DNA of 64,000 nucleotides, from the NCBI RefSeq assembly GCF_900104795.1, contig NZ_FNTG01000002.1, positions 2,666,001-2,730,000 of the forward strand, read 5' to 3'. How positions within the stretch are numbered: position 1 is the first letter of the stretch; each line of letters opens with the position of its first letter. A program made the position numbers and the translations under genes. Below, piece after piece: positions 9,129-18,022 of this stretch. The notes under the pieces were generated by a model. It had not been told where the DNA came from and ran no database searches. It saw only the letters and a list, made by a program, of their open reading frames with translations. The DNA is from Burkholderia sp. WP9 (GTDB taxonomy: Bacteria > Pseudomonadota > Gammaproteobacteria > Burkholderiales > Burkholderiaceae).

Positions 9129-9791
9129 TCATCGCACCACTTCGATCAGCCTCTCCTGCACCACCAGAAAAACCTTCTCCCCGGCCACTCGCCCATCTTC
9201 ACGCGTTCCGCCCGTAAAGCTCCCGAACGCAGGCAACACACCACACTCCACCCCGAACCGGAAACACGGAACCCGCACTGAATCGCTGCGAGTCGCAATC
9301 CTGTACACCGGATGCACATGCCCCGCGAGCGCATACGCACCTTCGACTTTCTGCGGGTGATGACACAACGCCCACGGCCCGATTCGCCAAGGCTCCTGAA
9401 CATACTCGACGCCGAGCGTCGCCGGCAGCGCACCGGCGTGCCGGTCGTGATTCCCCTCGACCAGCACCACCCTCAGCCCGGCATGCCGCGCGCGCCAGCC
9501 GTGCAATGCTTCGAGCGTTTCGCTGGCGTGCGCCTCGCGCGCATGCAGCAGATCGCCGAGAAACACGAGCGTGGCGGGCTCGAACTCGGCAATCAGAATA
9601 TCCAGGCGCATCAGATTATCGGCGGTCGAACCAATCGGCACAGGAATGCCGCGTGCGCGAAACACGGCGTCCTTGCCGAAATGCGCATCGGCGACGAAGA
9701 GACACCGCAGCGCCGGATCAAAAGCCGCGCGCAAGCTCGACAGCACGAGAGAATGCCCGGCGATTTCCACCGCCATTGAAGCCGGCTTCAT
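9129..9791 (-). CDS. pdeM: ligase-associated metallophosphoesterase PdeM
   Basis: Calcineurin-like metallophosphoesterase of 220 aa. Metal-binding motifs appear in the family order: D-x-H in '[10 protein letters not shown]', '[12 protein letters not shown]', '[10 protein letters not shown]' and 'LAGHVHP'. The length and the 'FRARGIPVP' segment fit the PdeM (ligase-associated DNA damage response endonuclease) family. The start overlaps the helicase stop by ATGA (9788-9791), so the two are translationally coupled. In the known four-gene set these travel with an ATP-dependent DNA ligase and an exonuclease; neither is adjacent here. Proposed role: DNA end processing in repair (family knowledge). 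Confidence 0.85.
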   Translation of the reverse strand: MKPASMAVEIAGHSLVLSSLRAAFDPALRCLFVADAHFGKDAVFRARGIPVPIGSTADNLMRLDILIAEFEPATLVFLGDLLHAREAHASETLEALHGWRARHAGLRVVLVEGNHDRHAGALPATLGVEYVQEPWRIGPWALCHHPQKVEGAYALAGHVHPVYRIATRSDSVRVPCFRFGVECGVLPAFGSFTGGTREDGRVAGEKVFLVVQERLIEVVR

Positions 9792-12430
9792 GTGCGGGCC
9801 GCCTTCTCGAGTTCGGCCAGCATCCGCTCCACGCGGTCCGCGAGCTTCTCCGTGCTGACCTTTTCCCGCAAGCGTCCGACAATCAACGGAAATGCAAACG
9901 GCGTTGGCTTTTTCGGCCGCGTGATGACCACGCGGCTCGCGTTCATGCGTTCGAGCGCGGTTCGAATGCGCCGGGCGTCGAGTTCCTGCAGGAGCACTTC
10001 GTCGTCGGCCTGGTTGAGCAGCAGATTGCCGCGATCGTGACTGCGAAAGATTTCATAGAAGAGCCCACTCGACGCCTGCAACTGCCGCGCGCTTTTCTGC
10101 TGCCCGGGGTGGCCCTGAAACACGAGTCCCGACACGCGCGCAATCTCGCGAAAGCGGCGCATGGAGAGTTCCGACGAATTGAGACTCGCAAGAATGTCGT
10201 GATCCAGATCATCAGGCGAGAGCAGACCGTTTTCGAGTTTCTCCGCCCAATCGAATGGTTGCGCGGACAACAGCTCGAAGCCGTAGTCATTCATCGAAAT
10301 GGAAAACGTACCCGGATTTTCACGAGCAATGCGCCATGCGAGCAATGCGCCCAATCCGATGTGCGCCGTTCGCCCCGCAAACGGATAGCAAAAGAAATGA
10401 TGTCCTTCGCGCGATTTCACCAACTCCACCACCAGTACACCCGGCTCGGGCAATGCCGACCACTTTTGCTGCAATTCGAGCAGCGGCCGCACGGCGCGCA
10501 TTTCTGGTTCGTCGTAGATGCCGCCGGCGGCGCGCGCGAGCATCGTGAGCGTGGCGTCGGCGAGTTCGGAGGAAAGCGGCATGCGACTGCCCGCCCATTG
10601 CGGCATGGCTCCGCGCGATGACGTGGCGCGCCGCACCCACGCGGTCATATCCTGTACGCGAATCAATTCGAGTGCGCGTCCGCCAAAGGTAAAAATATCG
10701 CCGGGCTTAAGCCGTGAAATAAACGATTCCTCGATCGCGCCGATCCGACCGCCCGAGAGATAGGCGACATTCAAGGTGCCATTCGCCACGATCGTGCCGA
10801 TGTTGTTGCGATGCCTTCGCACCAGATCCTCGCGCGGCACGCGGTACAGGCCATCGTGTTCGCGCACCACGCGATGGTAGTCGGGATAGGCGCGCAACGC
10901 CGTGCCACCGCCTTCCACGAAGCCGAGAGCCCAGTCGAACTCAGCTTGCGTCAATTGCCGGTAGGCGTAGGTGCTGCGAATTTCGCCGTACAGTTCGCAT
11001 GCGTCGAATCCACCGCCGATCGCTACGGTGACGAGGTGCTGCACGAGTACGTCGAACGGTTTCTCAGGCGTCTCGCGACCTTCTATCTGACGCTTCTCGA
11101 CCGCCTCGCGCGCGGCGGCGGCTTCGACCAGTTCGAGCGCATGCGTCGGCACGATCGTCACCCGGGAAGGACGGCCCGGCGCGTGACCCGACCGGCCCGC
11201 ACGCTGCATCAAGCGCGCGACACCCTTGGGCGAGCCAATCTGGAACACACGCTCCACCGGCAGAAAATCGACGCCCAGATCGAGGCTCGATGTACACACA
11301 ACCACTTTTAGCTGACCGCTCTTGAGGCCATGTTCGACCCATTCACGCACTTCCTGATCGAGCGAGCCGTGATGCAGCGCGATCAGGCCCGCCCACTCCG
11401 GCCGTGCTTCGAGCAGCGCCTGATACCACACCTCGCATTGCGAGCGTGTGTTGGTGAACACGAGCGAGGTCCGGGCTTCGCCGATCGCCTCGGCAACGGC
11501 GCCGACCTGGCGCATGCCCACGTGGCCGCCCCACGGAAAGCGCTCGATGGTCTCGGGAATGACCGTATCGACGATCAGCGCTTTAGGCAGCGCGCCGTGC
11601 ACACTGGCGCGGGGTGTCTTCACGGGCGCGAGCAAGACATCGGCGGCGAAGGGCAGATTGCCGAGCGTCGCCGACAAGCCCCATACCTGCAATTCAGGCC
11701 GCCAATGGGCGAGACGCGCAAGCGCAAGTTGCGTCTGCGTGCCGCGCTTGTTGCCGAGCAACTCATGCCATTCGTCGACGATTACCAGCCGCACGTGCGC
11801 CAGCACGTCGCGTGCATCGGGGCGCGTGAGGATGAGCGAAAGGCTTTCCGGCGTCGTGACCAGTGCGGACGGCATGCGCCGATTCTGTCGCGCGCGTTCG
11901 GCAGACGACGTATCGCCTGTGCGCAGCCCGACGCTCCACGGCACGGCCAGTTCCGCCGCCGAACTTTGCAAGGCGCGCGCGGTGTCCGCGGCGAGCGCGC
12001 GCATTGGCGTAATCCATAACACGGTGAGCGGTTCTGGCTGCGTGCGGGGCGCGCGGCTGCGAGTGCCTGGGGACGCGGCGAAGGCGGCCAGCGCGCCGAA
12101 CCAGACAGCCCAGGTTTTACCTGCACCGGTGGTGGCGTGCAGCAAACCGCTCGCACCGCGGCCGATTTCCCGCCAGACCTCGCGTTGAAACTCGAATGGC
12201 TGCCAGCGGCGCGCCTCGAACCAGGCGGTGAGTTTGTCGGCGAAGGGACGGCGCGCGGCGGTTTCGTCGATGGCAAAAGGTAACGGCTCGAACACCGGCT
12301 CGCGCGCGTCGAGCCGCGCCTGCTGTTCGCGGCTGCGCGGAATCCGGCGCGGCCGGGGAGCGCGGCGCCGCTCAGGTGGAGCGGAAGGGGGCGGGATCGC
12401 GCTTTTGTCGGAATCAGCCGGCTCGGTCAT
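9788..12430 (-). CDS. ligase-associated Lhr-type DEXH box helicase
   Basis: Superfamily-2 ATP-dependent helicase, 880 aa, the usual length of the ligase-associated Lhr group. Walker A 'HATTGAGKT' at ~98-106, '[11 protein letters not shown]' (DEWH box) at ~220, 'LSATLGNL' motif III, and '[14 protein letters not shown]' motif VI. The C-terminal half is the Lhr winged-helix/DEAD-associated region. A ~60-residue Arg/Pro-rich N-terminal extension precedes the core; a later start is possible. First gene of a two-gene operon with pdeM (4-nt overlap). Expected to unwind or translocate on damaged DNA. Confidence 0.9.
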   Translation of the reverse strand: MTEPADSDKSAIPPPSAPPERRRAPRPRRIPRSREQQARLDAREPVFEPLPFAIDETAARRPFADKLTAWFEARRWQPFEFQREVWREIGRGASGLLHATTGAGKTWAVWFGALAAFAASPGTRSRAPRTQPEPLTVLWITPMRALAADTARALQSSAAELAVPWSVGLRTGDTSSAERARQNRRMPSALVTTPESLSLILTRPDARDVLAHVRLVIVDEWHELLGNKRGTQTQLALARLAHWRPELQVWGLSATLGNLPFAADVLLAPVKTPRASVHGALPKALIVDTVIPETIERFPWGGHVGMRQVGAVAEAIGEARTSLVFTNTRSQCEVWYQALLEARPEWAGLIALHHGSLDQEVREWVEHGLKSGQLKVVVCTSSLDLGVDFLPVERVFQIGSPKGVARLMQRAGRSGHAPGRPSRVTIVPTHALELVEAAAAREAVEKRQIEGRETPEKPFDVLVQHLVTVAIGGGFDACELYGEIRSTYAYRQLTQAEFDWALGFVEGGGTALRAYPDYHRVVREHDGLYRVPREDLVRRHRNNIGTIVANGTLNVAYLSGGRIGAIEESFISRLKPGDIFTFGGRALELIRVQDMTAWVRRATSSRGAMPQWAGSRMPLSSELADATLTMLARAAGGIYDEPEMRAVRPLLELQQKWSALPEPGVLVVELVKSREGHHFFCYPFAGRTAHIGLGALLAWRIARENPGTFSISMNDYGFELLSAQPFDWAEKLENGLLSPDDLDHDILASLNSSELSMRRFREIARVSGLVFQGHPGQQKSARQLQASSGLFYEIFRSHDRGNLLLNQADDEVLLQELDARRIRTALERMNASRVVITRPKKPTPFAFPLIVGRLREKVSTEKLADRVERMLAELEKAART

Positions 12431-12682
12431 CGGAAGCGCTCTTTAGCATTGAATCGCGTGTTGGCAAACGGCTCGAATGGGATTTAGTGTGTGGACCGCC
12501 GAACCGGGCTGGTGGTTCACAACAGAATCTTCTCAGTTACGCGCCGTTCCGCCCTTGTGCAAATGGCGAGGCTTTGGCTGATTGATGAAGACGCCTTTCG
12601 CCGATCATCCGCGCAGTGGTCGTGCTGGTGCGGCAGATGCGATCCGTTACAATGAGGCGCACTACCCATCTGGAGACTCGCT

Positions 12683-13084
12683 TTGAAATCTATCGTTGCA
12701 TTGGTCGCAGCAGCTCTTCTGTCTTCAACGGCGATGGCCGCCGCGCCCACCACCGAAAAATTGCCTTCCGGCGTCGTGGTTGAACATCTGACCCAAGGCA
12801 CCGGCGCCCAGCCTGCCGCCGAAGATGTCGTCAAGGTCAACTACCGCGGCACGCTGGCCAACGGTACCGAGTTCGATAGCTCGGCGAAACATGGCGGCCC
12901 AGCCACGTTCCCGCTGAACCGTGTAATTCCGTGCTGGACGCAGGGCGTGCAGAAAATGAAAGTGGGCGAAAAGGCCAAACTGACCTGCCCGGCAGCGACC
13001 GCATACGGCGATCGTGGCGTTGGCGTGATTCCGCCGAACAGCGACCTGACGTTCGAGGTCGAACTGGTCGGTATCGTCAAATAA
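12683..13084 (+). CDS. periplasmic FKBP-type peptidyl-prolyl isomerase
   Basis: PPIase of 133 aa with a cleavable signal peptide (A-M-A-A near residue 20). The FKBP core contains 'DVVKVNYRGTLANGTEFDSS', 'PLNRVIPCWTQGVQKMKVGEKAKLTCP' and 'YGDRGVGVIPPNSDLTFEVELVGI', covering the active-site aromatic and hydrophobic positions. It should assist proline isomerisation of exported proteins. Monocistronic, with its own terminator 25 bp downstream. Confidence 0.92.
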   Translation: MKSIVALVAAALLSSTAMAAAPTTEKLPSGVVVEHLTQGTGAQPAAEDVVKVNYRGTLANGTEFDSSAKHGGPATFPLNRVIPCWTQGVQKMKVGEKAKLTCPAATAYGDRGVGVIPPNSDLTFEVELVGIVK

Positions 13085-13107
13085 GCACACGACGTGAACC
13101 GAGACTG

Positions 13108-13141
13108 AGCCCCGCTCCGGATACCGCAGCGGGGCTTTTTC
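13108..13141 (+). terminator. Rho-independent terminator of the FKBP gene
   Basis: 9-bp stem AGCCCCGCT/AGCGGGGCT, 11-nt loop, followed by TTTTTC. Confidence 0.9.
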
Positions 13142-13196
13142 TTGCTCGGGGCACTGCGTTTGCCCACTGCGTATGCCCACTGCCAGGTGCCCTGTG

Positions 13197-13658
13197 ATGA
13201 AACGCGAAAACAATGCGGTGCCCGTGACCACGATCGGTTTCACCGGCAAAACCGCGCAGGAATTTTTCGATTTGCTGAAAAACGCAGAGGTGCGCACGGT
13301 GCTCGACATCCGCCTGAGCAATACGTCGCAATTGGCCGGCTTCGCAAAGAAACAGGACCTGCCTTTCTTTCTCGACAGACTGTGCGGCGCCGCTTACCGG
13401 GAAATGCCAGAGCTGGCTCCAGAGCCCGACTTGTTCAAGCGCTACAAGGCCAAAGAGCTGACGTGGGACGATTTCGCGGCCGCTTACGTGGAGTTGATTG
13501 CAAAGCGCCGGGTGGAAAACAATCTGGATGTCGATCTATTCCGCTCGGCTTGCCTGCTTTGCAGTGAACATTTACCCCACCACTGCCACCGGCGACTGGC
13601 GCTTGAGTACTTGAACTCGCGGTGGAATAGCTGCCTGAAAGTCACCCACTTGTCATAA
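13197..13658 (+). CDS. DUF488 domain-containing protein
   Basis: Cytosolic protein of ~153 aa from the DUF488 family. Recognisable blocks are 'TIGFTGKTAQEFFDLLKNAEVRTVLDIRLSN', 'KQDLPFFL', the central 'RYKAKELTWDDFAAAY' and the C-terminal 'ACLLCSEHLPHHCHRRLALEYL' with clustered Cys/His. The ATG at 13197 is preferred over the in-frame one at 13173 because AGGTG lies 7 nt upstream and homology begins right after it. Biochemical function of the family is not established. Confidence 0.85.
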   Translation: MKRENNAVPVTTIGFTGKTAQEFFDLLKNAEVRTVLDIRLSNTSQLAGFAKKQDLPFFLDRLCGAAYREMPELAPEPDLFKRYKAKELTWDDFAAAYVELIAKRRVENNLDVDLFRSACLLCSEHLPHHCHRRLALEYLNSRWNSCLKVTHLS

Positions 13659-13706
13659 CCGGCGAGCAGACGGCCGCACCTGTGCGCGGCAGGGGACGCC
13701 TGGATT

Positions 13707-14045
13707 TCACTCGGACGGCGCGAAAAGCATCGAGATATATACGATCGTGGACACGACGGTAATACCGACTCCGATGAAAACTTTGGTGCGATTGAATTCC
13801 AATCCGCCGTTAATGGCCACGCAGATCCCAACCACGGATGCCAATGTGCCGATCGTGGCCAGTAAGACGTGAATCTTGCTGCGTATCAGCTTGCGGCGCT
13901 CCGGACTTGCGCCTTCTTTCCAATTCTCGAGTTTCACAGGACTTGTCCTTTGAGTTAACGTGTAGTGGCCCGAAGCTTTGGACCCGAGCGTGATACGGCC
14001 CGGCGTGCCTTTCGCATTACGAATGTTCCCAATGGCACAGAGCAT
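13707..14045 (-). CDS. small hypothetical membrane protein
   Basis: About 112 aa from the ATG at 14045; an upstream GTG at 14123 would add 26 residues, including another hydrophobic stretch. Two hydrophobic helices are visible near the C-terminus ('VLLATIGTLASVVGICVAI' and 'VFIGVGITVVSTIVYISMLF'), after a charged segment 'ASPERRKLIRSK'. No family recognised and no convincing Shine-Dalgarno at either start. It lies between DUF488 and the DUF6765-like gene, on the opposite strand to both. Confidence 0.45.
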   Translation of the reverse strand: MLCAIGNIRNAKGTPGRITLGSKASGHYTLTQRTSPVKLENWKEGASPERRKLIRSKIHVLLATIGTLASVVGICVAINGGLEFNRTKVFIGVGITVVSTIVYISMLFAPSE

Positions 14046-14278
14046 AACCGAGCCGCCAGACCCTGCAAATAACAAATACGAGAAAATGCAGCGCCTGATT
14101 GTCACAAGTCTATTTAGTGGCACGGCGCTGTCCGGCCATGAGACAGGATTGCGCGAGTTTTTTTAAAGTTTCATTGAGCCCGGTCGTCTACTATCTACTC
14201 ATGCGCCGCCGCAATGCCCACCTCGCGCGAAGTCAGGAAGATCCCGTTGTCATTCGCCGCGCGTCAGGAGCGCCAGCC

Positions 14279-15352
14279 ATGAATATCGACTTCCACTACG
14301 GTGTGGTCTATATCGCCGCCCGCGTGGCCGGAATGCCGCCCGGCGACGCGCTCACCGTAGCGCATGCCTGCCAATACGTCGACGATGCGACCACAGCGGG
14401 CATACTGCGTTTCAAAGGCGGCGAGACATTTGAACGCTTTGCCACCGCGCACAAGTTATTCGACTATGCGACCACGGAGGACGACAAGAACCGCCTGGTG
14501 TGGACGCCCTTTCATTTTCTGCCCGCGGCTGAAGGCTCGACCCTCCACGAAAAGGCCGTGTGCCGGCCGGATAGCCCCGTGGCGCGCGAGGTGGTGCGGC
14601 GGGCGATTCTGCGGCGGGACACCGAGACCGGATTGCATCGGCTGGGCGTGACACTTCACACTTACGTCGATACATGGGCGCATCAAGGGTTCGCCGGTAT
14701 CGAAAGTCCGTGGAATCGCGTTCATCTGCTGGAGGCGCAAGACTGCACGCGCAAAGGCTGGCTCGCCCAGCTCAGACTCGCCAGCGAGCATCTGCTCGAG
14801 CACCTGGAGGAGGATATTCTGACTGTCGCGCTACCGGTCGGTCATGGCGCCGCGTTGCACTATCCTGACCAGCCGTGGGCGAAATGGCATTACATCGACG
14901 GTAGAAACGAGTTTGTCCAGCGGCACAACTTGCCGGAGTTCGTGCAGGCGGCCGAGATGGCGTGCCGCGCGGTGCGCGCCTATCTGACGGGTCGGCAAGA
15001 TTTCGAGAACGAGGCCGGGTTGCCGGACAATATCAGGGAAGTGCTCACGAATCTGCTCGATACCAATCGCCACGAGGACGACGACGAGCGCTTGCGGCAC
15101 ATTTGCCGGGTCGTGAAGGCCGGCGGTATTCCGGGTTTGAAAGAGTCGATCCCGGAATATGTGGCCAAAGGACCAGGCTCCTGGAAGTACCTGGCCACCG
15201 GTCTAATGTTCGACGACGACACCGGAGACAAACCCGTATGGTCGGATGCCTTCGAGAAAAGTGATTACCGGTTATTTCACGACGCGGTCAAGCAGCACCG
15301 CTTCGTGACTACCCAGGAAGTTCTGCCGACGCACGGACTGCGGATCGCCTGA
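14279..15352 (+). CDS. DUF6765 family protein
   Basis: 357-aa cytosolic protein starting 'MNIDFHYGVVYIAARVAG', a start characteristic of the DUF6765 family as I recall it. AGGAG is 8 nt upstream of the ATG; the frame is open 60 codons further upstream but that part is Arg-rich and unrelated. Many conserved His/Asp ('HACQYVDDAT', 'LGVTLHTYVDTWAHQGFAG', 'KWHYIDGRNEF') recall a His-rich hydrolase core similar to zinc phospholipase C-like folds (inference only). No signal peptide. No functional partner visible. Confidence 0.7.
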   Translation: MNIDFHYGVVYIAARVAGMPPGDALTVAHACQYVDDATTAGILRFKGGETFERFATAHKLFDYATTEDDKNRLVWTPFHFLPAAEGSTLHEKAVCRPDSPVAREVVRRAILRRDTETGLHRLGVTLHTYVDTWAHQGFAGIESPWNRVHLLEAQDCTRKGWLAQLRLASEHLLEHLEEDILTVALPVGHGAALHYPDQPWAKWHYIDGRNEFVQRHNLPEFVQAAEMACRAVRAYLTGRQDFENEAGLPDNIREVLTNLLDTNRHEDDDERLRHICRVVKAGGIPGLKESIPEYVAKGPGSWKYLATGLMFDDDTGDKPVWSDAFEKSDYRLFHDAVKQHRFVTTQEVLPTHGLRIA

Positions 15353-15377
15353 AAGAGAGCCGCGCGTCGGACCTGGG

Positions 15378-15614
15378 TTATTCCACTCTGGCTTGCTGAC
15401 GTTGCGCGGCCTGTTCTTCCGCATGTTTTTTGGCCACGTGCCGACCGACCAGGCAGCCGCCGACCGCGCCGGCCACCGCATGGTGGCCGGCATAGTGTCC
15501 CGCCACCCCGCCTACGAGTGCTCCCTTCATGCAGCCGGCCGCGTTTGCCGTGCCGACCGCTGCCGAAGTGAGTGCCACCGCCACGAGGGCGAATTTGATG
15601 TAACCCGCTTTCAT
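15378..15614 (-). CDS. small secreted glycine-zipper-like protein
   Basis: 78 aa. Signal peptide to ~residue 25 (A-N-A), then 'KGALVGGVAGHYAGHHAVAGAVGGCLVGRH', a glycine-zipper-like membrane-associating segment, and a charged Q/E/K tail. Homologous small proteins are common in Burkholderiaceae and of unknown role. It lies on the same strand as the following small secreted protein with a ~55-bp gap. Confidence 0.6.
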   Translation of the reverse strand: MKAGYIKFALVAVALTSAAVGTANAAGCMKGALVGGVAGHYAGHHAVAGAVGGCLVGRHVAKKHAEEQAAQRQQARVE

Positions 15615-15668
15615 CTGAAAAGTACCGTCCTATTGAGTGGTTCCAAGCTGGCGCCTTTCGGCGTCATT

Positions 15669-15959
15669 TCAATACCCGTCCCAGTGGCGTTCACGCCACT
15701 CGTGTTCGCGCCAATGCTCGCGCCGCCATTCGTGTTCCCGCCATTCACGACGCTCGCGCCACTCGCGTGCGCGCCAGTCGCCATAACCGCCATAAACAAC
15801 CGGAACCGGAGCCGGATCTCGCGCGACATAGACGGGCTGCGCGGCAACCACGCCGACTGGAATGCCGACCCCGACGGCCACATCCACATGTGCCGAGGCC
15901 GCCGACGATGCCGCCAGCACTGCCAGACCCAATACCGCGCCCATGATCTTCTTGTTCAT
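15669..15959 (-). CDS. small secreted protein with Trp/Arg/Glu repeats
   Basis: 96 aa. The signal peptide ends at 'ASAHVDVAV'. The mature N-terminus 'VGIPVGVVAAQPVYVARDPAPVPVVYGG' resembles PXPV-repeat envelope proteins of Burkholderia. The last ~35 residues are an imperfect 'W-R-E-(R/H)-x-W' repeat rich in Arg, Glu, His and Trp. Function unknown; possibly a cell-envelope or nucleic-acid/polyanion-interacting protein. Probably co-oriented with, but not clearly co-transcribed with, the glycine-zipper protein. Confidence 0.65.
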   Translation of the reverse strand: MNKKIMGAVLGLAVLAASSAASAHVDVAVGVGIPVGVVAAQPVYVARDPAPVPVVYGGYGDWRAREWRERREWREHEWRREHWREHEWRERHWDGY

Positions 15960-16468
15960 CTGCTTTCTCCTTGCGTATCGAAGTGCGATGCATCCGATTG
16001 CCTCAGGTCTTGCCCTTACGAATTACCGAGAGCTTTGTTGCTGAGTACGGTTTGGAGTGTAGAAGGGCGGTCCGGACACAGGTGAAACAGCGCTGCGAGA
16101 TTGGTAACGCGGGATTACCGACGGCAGGTGAGCAAACGGGCTTGAATGACAAAAAAAGTACTGCCGCTCTTTGAATCTTCAAATGCTTGCCTATAGTAGA
16201 AGCGGCCAGTGGCGCGATGCACGGCGGGAAATCAACCAGACAGGACGCTTTTGCCGGCCCGGCCGAGATGCAATCGCAGTAGAAGAGAAGGGGGGAGTGG
16301 CAGACGAAAAGACAGGAAAAGTGTGGCAATGGCGTAATGAACCGAAAAAGTTCGTACTCCACCGCATGCCCAATCGACTCAGGCTCGTGTATATATAGCC
16401 ACGCCGATCTGCCTTTCTCACGTCATTCGTGGCATAGTTCGATCGATTACCACATAAGGAGCAATCAA
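15960..16468. other. intergenic region upstream of the H-NS-like gene
   Basis: About 500 bp without a credible gene, between divergent transcripts. It contains AT-rich patches (TATAGT near 16190, TATATATAG near 16388) that could be promoter elements of the H-NS-like gene. Confidence 0.5.
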
Positions 16469-17356
16469 ATGCCCACGTTAGAGCAAATCCAGGCAAAGCT
16501 TAAAAAGCTTCAGGCACAAGCTGACGCCCTTATTGCCAGAAAAGCGCAAGTTGCGGTCGACCAGATTCGCGACCTGATGCTCAAGCATGGCCTGACTACT
16601 GAGGATATCGAAGCCCGTGCGAAGGCAAGACGTGCCGCCGGAGGTTTGAACGGTCATGCTGGTAGTGGCAAAGCGAAAGGCGCCAGCGCCGGTAAGGCAA
16701 TCGCCAAGTATCGGGATCATAAAACCGGTGCGACGTGGACGGGCCATGGCCGCGCGCCGGGCTGGATTGCCAGCGTGAAAGACCGCACTCAGTTCCTGAT
16801 CGAAGGCGCAAGCGAACTGAAGTCGGCGGCAAAGGCGGCTGTCACCCATGCGAAAGGCAGCAAAGGTCAGCCGAAAGGCGCGCAGCCGCCCAAGTACATC
16901 AATCCGAAAACGGGTGCTACCTGGAGCGGCCGTGGCCCGGCTCCGGCATGGCTCGCCACAGTCAAGGACCGTACGAAGTTCCTGATCGATAGCGCCTCGG
17001 CGGCAGCGGCTGATGTTGGCCACCAGGCTGCAAAGAAAGCGGGCAAGGTGAAGTCGGCGGCGGCTGGCGGCGTAGTGAGCAAGAAAGCCGCAGCCCGAAA
17101 GGTGGTGGCAAAGAAAGCGGCAACGGCCAAAAAGACGGTTGCGAAGAAAGCTACTTCGGCAGCCGGGAAAGTAGCGGCAAAGAAAGTAGCGGCCAAGAAA
17201 GGCGCGGCAAAGCCGGCCGCAAAGAAGAGCGCCGCCACCAAGGCCGCAAGGAAAGCACCGGTCCGCAAGGTCGCGGCTAAAAGCAAAGCCGTCGCGACGA
17301 GTGCGACGAGTGCCGCTGCGGCACCGCAAGCCTCACCCGCACCAGCCAGCGCATAA
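16469..17356 (+). CDS. H-NS-like nucleoid protein with two DNA-binding modules and H1-like tail
   Basis: 295 aa; AAGGAG is 7 nt before the ATG. An N-terminal coiled-coil oligomerisation region (residues 1-55, 'LEQIQAKLKKLQAQADALIARK') is followed by two copies of the H-NS DNA-binding module, 'KYRDHKTGATWTGHGRAPGW' (~77-110) and 'KYINPKTGATWSGRGPAPAW' (~147-178), each ending 'VKDRTxFLI'. From ~190 on the chain is Lys/Ala-rich (KKAA, AKKxAA, PAKK-type) like eukaryotic histone H1 and bacterial H1 mimics. It should bind AT-rich DNA and compact or silence it; the tail adds sequence-independent affinity (inference). Confidence 0.88.
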   Translation: MPTLEQIQAKLKKLQAQADALIARKAQVAVDQIRDLMLKHGLTTEDIEARAKARRAAGGLNGHAGSGKAKGASAGKAIAKYRDHKTGATWTGHGRAPGWIASVKDRTQFLIEGASELKSAAKAAVTHAKGSKGQPKGAQPPKYINPKTGATWSGRGPAPAWLATVKDRTKFLIDSASAAAADVGHQAAKKAGKVKSAAAGGVVSKKAAARKVVAKKAATAKKTVAKKATSAAGKVAAKKVAAKKGAAKPAAKKSAATKAARKAPVRKVAAKSKAVATSATSAAAAPQASPAPASA

Positions 17357-17378
17357 GCGCAACGGAGTTGTGAAGTAG

Positions 17379-17876
17379 ATGACCAGTACGCTCGAATCAC
17401 CCCAGCAGGAAGACCAGGTCGTCCTGCTGGACGGCGTTCCTCATCCGGCGGAAGATGCCGCCGAACCGTTCATTGTCGCCAGTGCCCGCCGGGTTATTCT
17501 CTCTTATCCGATTGCGGAATCCGACTTTGAGCGGTTCGGACCATTCGATGCCGACGACGATCCTTTCTGCACGGTGCTATTTCCTGACACGATATTTCAC
17601 CGTCTCGGCCCGCCCGGCGACGTCGATCTCGAGATTCATCCGCTCGCCCCGCAAGGTCTGATCGGTTACTCGGTTCACGAAGTCACCAATTCGTCGCTTG
17701 TCGCGGAACTTGTCGCCGAGCTTGCTGCGGTTGCATCGACGGGAGCCGCAAAGCGCCATTTCGTCATCACCTTCAATGAGTCCACGTTCGAATGCGTGGC
17801 GTCGGACTATACCGTGGTCGGTGTTTATGGCGCAGGCGAAATCGCCAGCCGGGAAGCGTTCTCGCTCGTCAGGTAG
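17379..17876 (+). CDS. hypothetical protein
   Basis: 165-aa acidic soluble protein with no signal peptide and no motif I recognise. Starts 22 nt after the H-NS-like gene and is likely co-transcribed. GGAG occurs 13 nt before the ATG, a long spacing. Central 'DDDPFCTVLFPDTIFHRLGPPGDVDLEIHP' and 'RHFVITFNESTFECVASDYTVVGVY' look like a compact beta-rich domain. The role may be linked to the H-NS partner (context inference). Confidence 0.7.
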   Translation: MTSTLESPQQEDQVVLLDGVPHPAEDAAEPFIVASARRVILSYPIAESDFERFGPFDADDDPFCTVLFPDTIFHRLGPPGDVDLEIHPLAPQGLIGYSVHEVTNSSLVAELVAELAAVASTGAAKRHFVITFNESTFECVASDYTVVGVYGAGEIASREAFSLVR

Positions 17877-17921
17877 TCAGGTCGAGTAGCAAGGCGCGGG
17901 CCTGCAACGGGCACGCGCAAT

Positions 17922-17983
17922 GCGTCCTGCGTGTGGCGTAAAGGCCGGGCCGAGGTCCGGGTTTCCGTCAAACCGCAGGACGC
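17922..17983 (+). other. inverted repeat upstream of cardiolipin synthase
   Basis: GCGTCCTGCG (17922-17931) and CGCAGGACGC (17974-17983) are exact reverse complements 42 nt apart, between the hypothetical gene and cls. They could form a long-loop hairpin or an operator pair; no T-run follows. Confidence 0.35.
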
Positions 17984-18022
17984 GCATGCAACGCGTCCCG
18001 CCGATTAGCATCGAGGCCACGC

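Noticed and set aside
6695..9360. Long open frames antisense to, or in other frames of, the Gly/His-rich gene (up to 843 aa)
   Set aside because: They arise because a stop-free 15-bp repeat is open in several frames. Their translations are monotonous Ala/Thr/Val or Arg/His strings, and only the +6594 frame begins with a signal peptide and RBS.
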